The translations under genes and the position numbers were made by a program. Shown one piece after another: positions 1 to 6,008 of a stretch of 13,024 nt of DNA (position 1 is the first letter of the stretch; every line of letters starts with the position of its first letter). Origin of the DNA: Acidimicrobiia bacterium (GTDB taxonomy: Bacteria > Actinomycetota > Acidimicrobiia > Spongiisociales > UBA5794); NCBI GenBank assembly GCA_013003515.1, contig JABDIW010000289.1, positions 1 through 13,024 on the forward strand. The letters run 5' to 3'. Under the pieces are notes generated by a model that searched no databases, was not told the DNA's origin, and saw only the letters and a program-made list of their open reading frames with translations.

Positions 1-733
1 CCATGTTGCAGGACCCCGTTGCCGAGATCAGCGGCACCCGGCGGTCGTTGATGAGGGTGTCGCCGACAGTGGCGCCGGAACCGACGACCAGGTTGAATAC
101 ACCCTCGAACCCGGAGCCCGCCATGACCTCATGGGCAATCTTGGTGACGGCGACCGCGGTCAGCGGCGTCTGACTCGACGGTTTCCAGATCATCGTGTCG
201 CCGCACACGGCAGCGATGAACGAGTTCCAGGCCCAGACCGCGGTGGGGAAGTTGAACGATGTGATCACACCGACCGGTCCCAGGGGATGCCACTGCTCGT
301 ACATGCGGTGACGGGGCCGCTCCGACCCCATCGTGAGACCGTAGAGCTGCCGGGACAGACCGACGGCGAAGTCACCGACGTCGATCATCTCCTGGACCTC
401 ACCGCCACCCTCGGCGGCGATCTTCCCCATCTCCAGCGAGACGAGGGCGCCCAGGGCGTCTTTGTTGTCACGAAGCGCGTTGGACAGCAGACGCACGTAC
501 TCACCCCGCTTGGGTGCCGGAACCATGCGCCACTCGGCGAACACCTCCTGGGAGTTCGTGATGACCTTCTCGTAGTCGTCGACGGATGCCATCACGACTT
601 CACCGATGACATCCCCGGTGGCCGGGTTCTCCACCTGAAGGGTTCCCCCGCCGCCGTCGAGCCACCCTGCGGCGTACACGCCGGGGTTGGTGTCGGAGAG
701 GCCGAGTGCATTGAAGATCTGATCGCGGTTCAT
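1..733 (-). CDS. Aldehyde dehydrogenase, ALDH7 (antiquitin)-like, C-terminus missing
   Basis: This NAD(P)-dependent aldehyde dehydrogenase runs off the left edge, so only about the first 244 of some 500 residues are present. The stretch SERPRHRMYEQWHPLGPVG followed by FNFP (160-163) and the cofactor-binding IWKPSS (Lys184) resembles ALDH7 enzymes (piperideine-6-carboxylate / alpha-aminoadipic semialdehyde dehydrogenase of lysine breakdown) more than betaine-aldehyde types. The visible part ends at the SATGS motif (238-241) of the Rossmann fold. The catalytic Cys and Glu lie outside the window. The ATG is preceded by a strong GAGGAGGAA ribosome site. The gene sits 36 bp after ridA on the same strand and is probably cotranscribed with it. 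Membership of the ALDH superfamily is certain; the ALDH7 substrate is inferred from sequence recall. Confidence 0.9.
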   Translation of the reverse strand, partial: MNRDQIFNALGLSDTNPGVYAAGWLDGGGGTLQVENPATGDVIGEVVMASVDDYEKVITNSQEVFAEWRMVPAPKRGEYVRLLSNALRDNKDALGALVSLEMGKIAAEGGGEVQEMIDVGDFAVGLSRQLYGLTMGSERPRHRMYEQWHPLGPVGVITSFNFPTAVWAWNSFIAAVCGDTMIWKPSSQTPLTAVAVTKIAHEVMAGSGFEGVFNLVVGSGATVGDTLINDRRVPLISATGSCNM

Positions 734-769
734 TGATTCCTCCTCGGGGACAACGCTACAGCGGGCGGG

Positions 770-1150
770 TCAGCGTGCAGCTACTGCGTCGATCTCGAAC
801 AGGAAACCGCCAGGGAGCGCAGCCGCCTGGATGGTGCTGCGAGCCGGGCGGGCCTCACCGACGTACTCGGAGTAGATCTCGTTCACCGTCGGGTAGTCGG
901 CCATGTCGGCCAGGAAGAGCGTGGTCTTGACGATGTCGTCGTAATCGAGGCCGACGCCGCGCAGCACCGCACCGAGGTTGCGCATCGCCTGGTGGGTCTG
1001 GTCCTCGATCCCGCCAGTGATTCTTTCCTGGGTAACGGGGTCGATGGCCACCTGGCCGGATACGAACACGAAGCCGTTGGCCTCGGTGACGACCGAGTAC
1101 GGGCCGAAGGGGGCGGGAACGCCGGCTACCTCGGGGATCGTCTTGGGCAT
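770..1150 (-). CDS. ridA: RidA/YjgF family enamine/imine deaminase
   Basis: A 126-residue protein of normal RidA length. RidA hydrolyses reactive enamine/imine intermediates released by PLP enzymes to ketoacids plus ammonia, protecting PLP enzymes from damage. Seen: the N-terminal PFGPYS element, FVSGQV at 29-34, the active-site Arg104 in ARPARSTIQ, and Glu119 in FEIDAVA. All agree with catalytically competent RidA rather than the Rid subfamilies lacking this Arg. The reading frame stays open further upstream, into the antisense of mrp, but the ATG at 1150 has an AAGGAG ribosome site and matches the family N-terminus. It lies 43 bp after mrp and 36 bp before the aldehyde dehydrogenase. Its leader can form alternative hairpins around the ribosome site. 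Confidence 0.95.
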   Translation of the reverse strand: MPKTIPEVAGVPAPFGPYSVVTEANGFVFVSGQVAIDPVTQERITGGIEDQTHQAMRNLGAVLRGVGLDYDDIVKTTLFLADMADYPTVNEIYSEYVGEARPARSTIQAAALPGGFLFEIDAVAAR

Positions 1151-1179
1151 TGGTGACTCCTTCGATCTGGTCACCAGAT
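1151..1179 (-). promoter_or_regulatory. ridA leader: ribosome site with alternative hairpins
   Basis: On the coding strand the mrp-ridA gap contains ATCTGGTGACCAGAT (1179-1165), an inverted repeat with 7-nt arms that can fold as a 6-bp stem with a 3-nt loop. The segment TGGTGAC (1176-1170) can instead pair with GTCACCA (1157-1151), directly before the ATG. That places AAGGAG (1162-1157) in the loop and at the edge of the stem. The two folds exclude each other because both use TGGTGAC. The base pairing is seen; any regulatory effect is inference. It could also be a DNA operator. Confidence 0.4.
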
Positions 1180-1193
1180 GTAAGCAGCGCCGC

Positions 1194-2345
1194 TCAGCCG
1201 GTGCCGGTCGCCATCTCCTCGAGCTGCTGTGCCAGCACCGCGATGCGCGCAGTGCACGTCTCGTCCTCTGCCTTGGGGACGAGCTCGACGAGGCGTGCCG
1301 CTGCCGACGCCAAGGCTTCTGCCGCCGGGGAGCCGGGATGGGCCCGCACCACCGGGCGCCCGTCGTCTCCGCCCTCAACGACAAACGGGTCGAGCGGTAC
1401 CTGGCCGATGAGCGGCACGGCGAGCTCGGTCGCCAGCTCCTCGCCGCCCCCCGTACCGAAGAGGGGGTAGTGCTTGCCGTCTTCGGTGGTGAAACCGGAC
1501 ATGTTCTCGATGACCCCGACGACGGGCATATGTGACCGGCGAGCCATGTCCGCGACCCGGGCGGCCACTCGCTGCGCGGCACGCTGCGGCGTGGTGATGA
1601 CGACCATCTCGGCCTGAGGAAGGAGCCGGGACAGGGCCATCTGCACGTCACCGGTGCCAGGTGGCATGTCGATGAAGAGGTAGTCGAGGTCGCTGTCCCA
1701 TCGCACGTCGCGGAGGAACTGCTCCAGCGCCTTCGACAGCATCAGGCCCCGCCACATCAGAGCGGTGCCCTCGTCGTCGACGATGAGGCCGGTGGAGATC
1801 GCCTGGATACCGTGAGTCTCGAGAGGGACGATCTTGCGATCCTCATCGGCCTCGAGGTTGGCGTCGAGGGCTCCCAGCATGCGGGGAACCGAGAAGCCCC
1901 AGATGTCGGCGTCGAGGAGACCCACACGGAACCCGAGGTCGGCTACCGCAAGCGCCAGATTCACCGACAGGGACGACTTGCCGACACCGCCTTTGCCGGA
2001 AGAGACGGCGATCACCCTGGTCAGCGGCGACACCATGGTGGGCTCGGCATCTTCCCGCGCCTTGAAACGGGCAGTGGACATCAGCTCGGAGCGCTGCTGC
2101 TGGGTCATGGCGCCCACCTCGACGGTCACCGACTCCACGTCCGGGATGGCTCCAACCCGGCGGATGACGTCGGACTCGATCTGATCTCGCATCGGGCAGG
2201 CCGCAATGGTGAGAGCGATGGTGACCGTGACATCGCCGCCGTCGATGGTGATGTCGCGCAGCATCCCCAGCTCGACGATGTCCGACCCCAGCTCGGGGTC
2301 GATGACGCCGCGCAGAACACCCTCGACATCAGCGGGATTCACCAT
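1194..2345 (-). CDS. mrp: Mrp/ApbC family iron-sulfur carrier ATPase
   Basis: A cytosolic P-loop ATPase of 383 residues in the Mrp/NBP35 family, which binds and transfers Fe-S clusters to apoproteins. Domains: an N-terminal MIP18/DUF59 region (about 5-80, with IDPELG), then the ATPase with the deviant Walker A SGKGGVGKSS (116-125), switch I region DADIWG (145-150), Walker B-like DYLFIDMPPGTGD (221-233), and the family signature VIENMSG (278-284). The C-terminal CxxC pair that usually follows ENMS to bind the shared cluster is absent; this stretch reads GFTTEDGKHYPLFGTGGG. A 30-residue tail contains one Cys (Cys364). The start is the ATG at 2345, matching the DUF59 N-terminus, though no strong ribosome site precedes it. 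It lies 45 bp after the A-type carrier gene, consistent with a joint role in Fe-S maturation. Confidence 0.95.
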   Translation of the reverse strand: MVNPADVEGVLRGVIDPELGSDIVELGMLRDITIDGGDVTVTIALTIAACPMRDQIESDVIRRVGAIPDVESVTVEVGAMTQQQRSELMSTARFKAREDAEPTMVSPLTRVIAVSSGKGGVGKSSLSVNLALAVADLGFRVGLLDADIWGFSVPRMLGALDANLEADEDRKIVPLETHGIQAISTGLIVDDEGTALMWRGLMLSKALEQFLRDVRWDSDLDYLFIDMPPGTGDVQMALSRLLPQAEMVVITTPQRAAQRVAARVADMARRSHMPVVGVIENMSGFTTEDGKHYPLFGTGGGEELATELAVPLIGQVPLDPFVVEGGDDGRPVVRAHPGSPAAEALASAAARLVELVPKAEDETCTARIAVLAQQLEEMATGTG

Positions 2346-2390
2346 GGTGGCGATGGTAGGAGTGGCCGGGGTTCTACCCGACGGGGACGA

Positions 2391-2762
2391 TCAGCAGAAG
2401 CTCTGGCCGCAACCGCAGGAGCGCTGCTGGTTGGGGTTGTTGATCGCGAAGCCCGAGCCCTGGAGGCCCATCTCCTTGTAGTCGATGCTGGCCCCGGGGA
2501 TCATGGCTGCCGACTCGGCATCCACGGCGAGACGGACACCGTTGATCTCGTGCACCGAGTCGGTGCTGTCGACCGTGGAATCGAAGTACATGTCGTACTG
2601 GAATCCCGAGCAGCCACCGGGGCGCACCGCGAGACGAAGCGCCATCGACGGGTCTCCTTCGGCGGTGATCAGCTCTTTGACCTTCGCCGCGGCGGAATCG
2701 GTCAAGAGCACCGCGGGCCCGGCGGGGGCGTCGGTCAGCGGCTCAGTTGCTTCGGTCGTCAT
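2391..2762 (-). CDS. erpA: A-type iron-sulfur carrier (ErpA/IscA/HesB family)
   Basis: A 123-residue A-type carrier that receives Fe-S clusters from the assembly machinery and delivers them to target enzymes. The three conserved ligand cysteines are present: Cys51 in GGCSGFQY, and Cys116 and Cys118 in the C-terminal SCGCGQSF. There is an additional Cys123 as the very last residue. The first 17 residues form an acidic, Pro/Ala-rich extension before the usual LLTDSAAAKVKEL start. The ATG has an AGGGAG ribosome site (2772-2767) and a good promoter lies just upstream, so this is probably the first gene of an erpA-mrp-ridA-ALDH unit. ErpA is preferred over IscA because no isc genes are nearby, but the paralogue assignment is not certain. 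Confidence 0.93.
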   Translation of the reverse strand: MTTEATEPLTDAPAGPAVLLTDSAAAKVKELITAEGDPSMALRLAVRPGGCSGFQYDMYFDSTVDSTDSVHEINGVRLAVDAESAAMIPGASIDYKEMGLQGSGFAINNPNQQRSCGCGQSFC

Positions 2763-2793
2763 AAGGCTCCCTATCGGCTGTGGAAGGCGGCGA

Positions 2794-2821
2794 AGTATAC
2801 GGCGAGGTGTGGATTAGTCCA
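2794..2821 (-). promoter_or_regulatory. Sigma70-type promoter for erpA
   Basis: On the minus strand a -35 box TGGACT (2821-2816, 4 of 6 consensus bases) is followed after 16 nt by a -10 box TATACT (2799-2794, 5 of 6). The expected start is near 2787, giving a leader of about 25 nt before the erpA ATG at 2762, with an AGGGAG ribosome site inside it. It begins just past the stop codon of the preceding M23 gene, so erpA need not depend on read-through from the upstream operon. Confidence 0.6.
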
Positions 2822-2825
2822 GGGG

Positions 2826-4103
2826 TCAACGACAGAGCGAATTGATCATGTCGTGGGGCTTGGCCGCCGAGCCGCCGCCCGGGTGCCACTGAAAGTGGAG
2901 GTGGGGCACCGTGTACTGGGCGTTGCCGGTGTTCCCAACGGTTCCGAGCAGGCCACCAACAGGGATGTAGTCCCCAGCCGAGAGCCCGTCCGCCCAGGCA
3001 TCCAGGTGGGCGTAGTAGTACTCGTCCCCCGACTCACCGTTGAACCACACGGTGATTCCGCCCAGGCCACCATTGCGCAGGCGCCCGACCGTGCCGGACT
3101 CGATGGCAACGAGCGGCGTGCCACGGTCGGCGATCATGTCGATGCCCTGGTGGAGGCGTCCACCCGAACGGGGAGCGTGCCAGTCGTCGTACCAGGTGGC
3201 GGCGCCGGCGACCGGACAGGTCATGCCGCCAGATGGGGCCGGGGGCACCGTGGTCGTGGTCGTCGTGGTGTCGCCACCGGCGATCGTCGTCGTCGTCGTG
3301 CCGTCATCGCCACCACTCGGCACGGTGGTCGTGGTGGTGGTTGTCGTCGTGGTCGTGGTCGTGGTCGTCGTGGATGTGGTCGTCGTCGTCGAGGTAGCCA
3401 GCCACGACGAATAGGCGGCGGCCTCGGCTGCCAGGCGCTGTCGCTCCTCCTCCTCGAGGCGGCGACGCTCCTCCTCTTCAGCCTTGATCCGCTCCTGCTC
3501 GTCATAGGCGGCGATCCACACCTGGTACTCACGGTCGAGGTCACGGAGCTCAGAGATGATCTGTTCGGACAGCAGGTCGACTTCCAGGGCAAGGGTCTGT
3601 TGCTCGACGAGGGCGGTGTCGAGTCGGGATCGCTGCTCGACGTAGACCGACTCGAGTGCTTCGAGACGAGCAATGGCGGCAACGTCCTCGTTCCCGGCGA
3701 ACTCGAGAAGCGAAGAGATGACAGGGACCTCGACGAGCGAGGCCGAATCGAAGATCGCGGCAATCCCCAGGTCACCGCCCGTCATGTACATGGCGCGGGC
3801 GATGGTCTTGGCGTCCTCTCGGAGCGTCACCAGCTCACGCTCGCTGCCGGACAACTCGATCGCCAGTGCCTGCAGCTCGTCGCGAAGGGCGGCCTCGTTG
3901 ATGAGGGCCTGGTCGTAGGCGGCGACGGTGTCGGCGAGGCGTTGAGCTGCAGCGTCCCGCCGCGACCGGGCGGCATCGAGGTCTTCCTGGGTGATCTCGG
4001 TGATCTCGGCGCGCTCTTCGTCACGGGTCTGAGCGGCAGCCGGGAGCGCGATCAATGCAGCGGCGGTGGCAATGGCCAAAACGCTGGCGGCGATTCGTCT
4101 CAA
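2826..4103 (-). CDS. Secreted M23 (LytM-type) peptidase with coiled coil and poly-Thr linker
   Basis: A 425-residue exported protein likely to cut peptidoglycan cross-links, or to act as an EnvC-like activator of wall hydrolases. Order: signal peptide 1-24 (cleavage after ALPAAA), charged coiled coil about 30-230 ending in a Glu/Arg-rich helix, a linker 238-290 with Thr runs including 16 consecutive Thr (245-260), and an M23 domain about 294-425. Metal and catalytic residues look intact: His318 and Asp322 in LHQGID, His367 in YYYAHL, and His401/His403 in HLHF. This suggests an active enzyme rather than a degenerate EnvC. The start is TTG at 4103, overlapping the previous stop as TTGA, with GGGGAG upstream. 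It is the last gene of a coupled operon. Confidence 0.92.
   Translation of the reverse strand: MRRIAASVLAIATAAALIALPAAAQTRDEERAEITEITQEDLDAARSRRDAAAQRLADTVAAYDQALINEAALRDELQALAIELSGSERELVTLREDAKTIARAMYMTGGDLGIAAIFDSASLVEVPVISSLLEFAGNEDVAAIARLEALESVYVEQRSRLDTALVEQQTLALEVDLLSEQIISELRDLDREYQVWIAAYDEQERIKAEEEERRRLEEEERQRLAAEAAAYSSWLATSTTTTTSTTTTTTTTTTTTTTTTVPSGGDDGTTTTTIAGGDTTTTTTTVPPAPSGGMTCPVAGAATWYDDWHAPRSGGRLHQGIDMIADRGTPLVAIESGTVGRLRNGGLGGITVWFNGESGDEYYYAHLDAWADGLSAGDYIPVGGLLGTVGNTGNAQYTVPHLHFQWHPGGGSAAKPHDMINSLCR
3249..3392 (-). repeat. Low-complexity Thr-codon repeat in the M23 gene
   Basis: A trinucleotide-like tract made almost wholly of ACC and ACG codons (GGT/CGT on the plus strand). 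It encodes Thr runs of 5, 16, 5 and 7 residues separated by short Ser/Gly/Asp/Val-Pro spacers. The longest run is 3324-3371. It encodes the flexible wall-spanning linker and is a candidate for length variation by slippage. Confidence 0.9.
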
Positions 4104-4888
4104 TCCTGGCTCCCCTGGGTGAGCTGTACGCGCTCCCCTACGTCATCGTCCGCCCGAAGCCACTGTAGTCGTCCATCCTCCACCAGCTTCCTCAGCTGGA
4201 CCTCGACCTGGCGCCGAGCCGCCGCCAGGACCTCGCCGGGAACCCCGGCATAGACCTCGGCGACGATGGCGTCGACGGTCTCGGCACCACCGGAAACGGA
4301 GGCGACGATCTGTCGTTCCCGCTCCTGGCGGTGAGCGATGTACATCTCGATCACCGCGGGCTCCAGCACGGGCCCATGACCGGGATACAGCGTCTCTACC
4401 TCTCTATCGGCAATTCGGCGCAAAGACTGGAGGTAGGTCGTCGCATTTTCGATGATCACCGTCGAGCCGCCCATGATGTGATCGCCGGTGAAGAGGAGGC
4501 CGTCGACCTGGAAGCACAGGTGATCATCGGTGTGGCCGGGTGTGTGAATGGCCACGATCTCGGCTCCGCCGAAACCGACCCGGTCTCCGTCGGCAAGAAG
4601 TCGGTCGGGAGCGAAATCGGGCCCAGGGGAAAACGAGTACGCCGGCACGGCGAAGTGGTCGGCGATGCGGTTCGCTGCCGGGGCATGATCGGGGTGGGTA
4701 TGGGTGACCAGAACCGCTTCCACGTCGAGGCCGGCTGCCGCTTCGATGGTGGAGTGTTGATGGCCGTCGTGGACGGGGCCCGGGTCGATGATGACTGCCT
4801 CCGACCCCGAAGAGACCACGTAGGTGTTGGTTCCCGGCCCCGTGAACGGGCCAGGGTTGGGACACAAGACGGTGCGCACCGAGATCAT
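4100..4888 (-). CDS. Metallo-beta-lactamase fold hydrolase, LACTB2-like
   Basis: A 262-residue MBL-fold protein. Metal ligands seen: THTHPDH at 62-68, His119 in HTPGHTDDH, Asp136 in FTGDH, and His171 in LYPGHGP. The N-terminal PNPGPFTGPGTNTYVV and the C-terminal helical/winged-helix segment (about 175-250) match the LACTB2-like group, whose animal member is an endoribonuclease. The bacterial substrate is unknown. The frame is open up to 5068, but the extension only covers the Nudix gene in another frame. The ATG at 4888 forms an ATGA overlap with the Nudix stop and starts exactly where family homology begins. Its own stop overlaps the M23 start. Confidence 0.9.
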   Translation of the reverse strand: MISVRTVLCPNPGPFTGPGTNTYVVSSGSEAVIIDPGPVHDGHQHSTIEAAAGLDVEAVLVTHTHPDHAPAANRIADHFAVPAYSFSPGPDFAPDRLLADGDRVGFGGAEIVAIHTPGHTDDHLCFQVDGLLFTGDHIMGGSTVIIENATTYLQSLRRIADREVETLYPGHGPVLEPAVIEMYIAHRQERERQIVASVSGGAETVDAIVAEVYAGVPGEVLAAARRQVEVQLRKLVEDGRLQWLRADDDVGERVQLTQGSQD

Positions 4889-5598
4889 GAGTCGTACCCC
4901 GGGTCTCCAGGCAGCAGGATGCCGATCCGGCCCTCCGAGTCCGTCACGATGCGCGGCACGATCCGCTCGACCTCCTCGAGAGATCGAACATGCTCCATCA
5001 CCGCAGTCGTCGACTCGAACCGGGCGAGCACCTCCAGTGTGCGCCGGGTCGGGAACGGGATGGCCCACTCCCCGGAGTCGTCCCTGCCCAGAGCGTCCGC
5101 CGGGCTGATCCAGGTGGCGTCATGGACCTCGTTCTCGTCGGCAACGGCGTCGGTGCCGGCCGGCACCTCACACACGAAGAACCTGGCGTCGAACCGGATC
5201 GGCTGACCGGCCGGCGTCACCCAGTGGGCAAAGAACGCCAGCGCCTCGCCGGTGAGGCGTCGGCCGGTGGATCGCACCGCGTCATAGAGCGGAAGGTCTC
5301 GCAGTGGCTGCCACTCCGCAGCAAGGGCGGCGTCTACTGGAGGGTCGGTCAGCCAGACACCGGCCTCCTCGGCGAGCTCACGCAGGGCAGCGGCCCCTGC
5401 TCCGGCCAGTTCGTCTGGTAGCCCCGACATCGGGGCCTCGTCACGGTCGATCTCGTCGACGGCACCACCCGGGAACACCCAGTCTCCGCCCATGAAGTCC
5501 GCGGCACGGGTCCGTTGCACCATCAGCACTTCGAACCCGGATTCGGAAGGCCGCAGCACACACACCGTCGCCGCATCGCGCGGCACGACCTCGGTCAC
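4885..5598 (-). CDS. Nudix hydrolase, NUDT19-like
   Basis: A 237-residue Nudix hydrolase. The Nudix box is split: FPGGAVD (42-48) is separated by about 25 residues from ALRELAEEAGV (71-81), which carries the metal-binding Glu77 and Glu78. A long insertion between the GG and RELxEE halves is typical of NUDT19/RP2-like members, some of which cleave CoA or acyl-CoA; substrate assignment here is tentative. The start is GTG at 5598, overlapping the fxsA stop as GTGA. The MBL gene follows with an ATGA overlap. Such Nudix-MBL adjacency suggests linked hydrolytic steps on a related metabolite, but nothing here identifies it. Confidence 0.88.
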   Translation of the reverse strand: MTEVVPRDAATVCVLRPSESGFEVLMVQRTRAADFMGGDWVFPGGAVDEIDRDEAPMSGLPDELAGAGAAALRELAEEAGVWLTDPPVDAALAAEWQPLRDLPLYDAVRSTGRRLTGEALAFFAHWVTPAGQPIRFDARFFVCEVPAGTDAVADENEVHDATWISPADALGRDDSGEWAIPFPTRRTLEVLARFESTTAVMEHVRSLEEVERIVPRIVTDSEGRIGILLPGDPGYDS

Positions 5599-5972
5599 AG
5601 CTGGACGAAACGGCCACGGAGTCTCCGGGCCAATACGTCGTGGATGGCCGACCGCACCGCTGGAACGAGCAGCAGGAACCCGACCCCGTCGGTGATGAAC
5701 CCGGGCGTGAGGAGAAGACCGCCTGCGAAGAGAATCATCGCTCCGTGAGACAGCTGTCGCGCCGGAATTCGCTGCTCGGCGATTTCCGCCCGGAGGCTCA
5801 GCATCGTCTGTCGACCCTGTCTCGATACGAGGGCGGCACCAACGAACGCCGTCACCACGATGAGCGTGAGCGTCGTCAGGACACCGATGCGCTCTCCGAC
5901 GACGAGGAAGAGAGCGATCTCGGCAACGGGCACGATGACGAACAGCGCGAAGAGGAAGGGTCCGAGGGCCAC
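5595..5972 (-). CDS. fxsA: FxsA family membrane protein
   Basis: A 125-residue inner-membrane protein of the FxsA family, whose E. coli member reduces exclusion of phage T7 by the F plasmid; its normal job is unclear. Hydrophobic segments lie at about 3-22, 26-46 and 72-95. The family hallmarks GAALVSRQG and LLLTPGFITDGVGFLLLVP are present, with a basic C-terminus. The frame remains open to 6230, but that part overlaps selA on the other strand. The GTG at 5972 gives the family length and has a -10-like TACCAT 7 nt before it with no ribosome site, suggesting a leaderless mRNA. It is the first gene of the fxsA-Nudix-MBL-M23 operon. Confidence 0.88.
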   Translation of the reverse strand: MALGPFLFALFVIVPVAEIALFLVVGERIGVLTTLTLIVVTAFVGAALVSRQGRQTMLSLRAEIAEQRIPARQLSHGAMILFAGGLLLTPGFITDGVGFLLLVPAVRSAIHDVLARRLRGRFVQL

Positions 5973-5979
5973 GGAGTCA

Positions 5980-5985
5980 ATGGTA
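5980..5985 (-). promoter_or_regulatory. Candidate leaderless -10 box for fxsA operon
   Basis: TACCAT on the minus strand fits TAnnnT and ends 7 nt before the GTG at 5972, where a transcript would begin at or next to the start codon. No convincing -35 box or ribosome site is visible. The box shares a dyad with the divergent selA box. Confidence 0.45.
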
Positions 5986-5995
5986 CCGGCACCGG

Positions 5996-6001
5996 TAACC
6001 T
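5996..6001 (+). promoter_or_regulatory. Candidate leaderless -10 box for selAB
   Basis: TAACCT fits TAnnnT and ends 7 nt before the selA ATG at 6009. There is no ribosome site between them and no good -35 box. The same hexamer precedes the receiver-domain gene at 10904. Confidence 0.45.
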
Positions 6002-6008
6002 TGCTCCG

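Noticed and set aside
770..1651. A 293-residue version of the RidA protein
   Set aside because: The first 167 residues are an Arg/Ser-rich shadow of mrp. The internal ATG at 1150 has a ribosome site and gives the normal RidA length.
3249..3392. CRISPR or tandem-repeat array
   Set aside because: The regularity comes from Thr codons in frame with the M23 protein; there are no spacers or constant repeat units.
1812..4253. An 813-codon open frame on the plus strand
   Set aside because: It is antisense to mrp, erpA and the M23 gene, which have clear conserved motifs. The translation is Arg/Gly/Val-rich with no recognisable domain; long antisense frames are expected at this GC content.
4889..5068. 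N-terminal extension of the MBL-fold protein
   Set aside because: It lies within the Nudix gene in another frame and is unlike any MBL N-terminus. The ATGA overlap start is preferred.
5640..6008. N-terminal extension of selA
   Set aside because: It is antisense to fxsA, highly charged and low in complexity. SelA homology begins just after the ATG at 6009.
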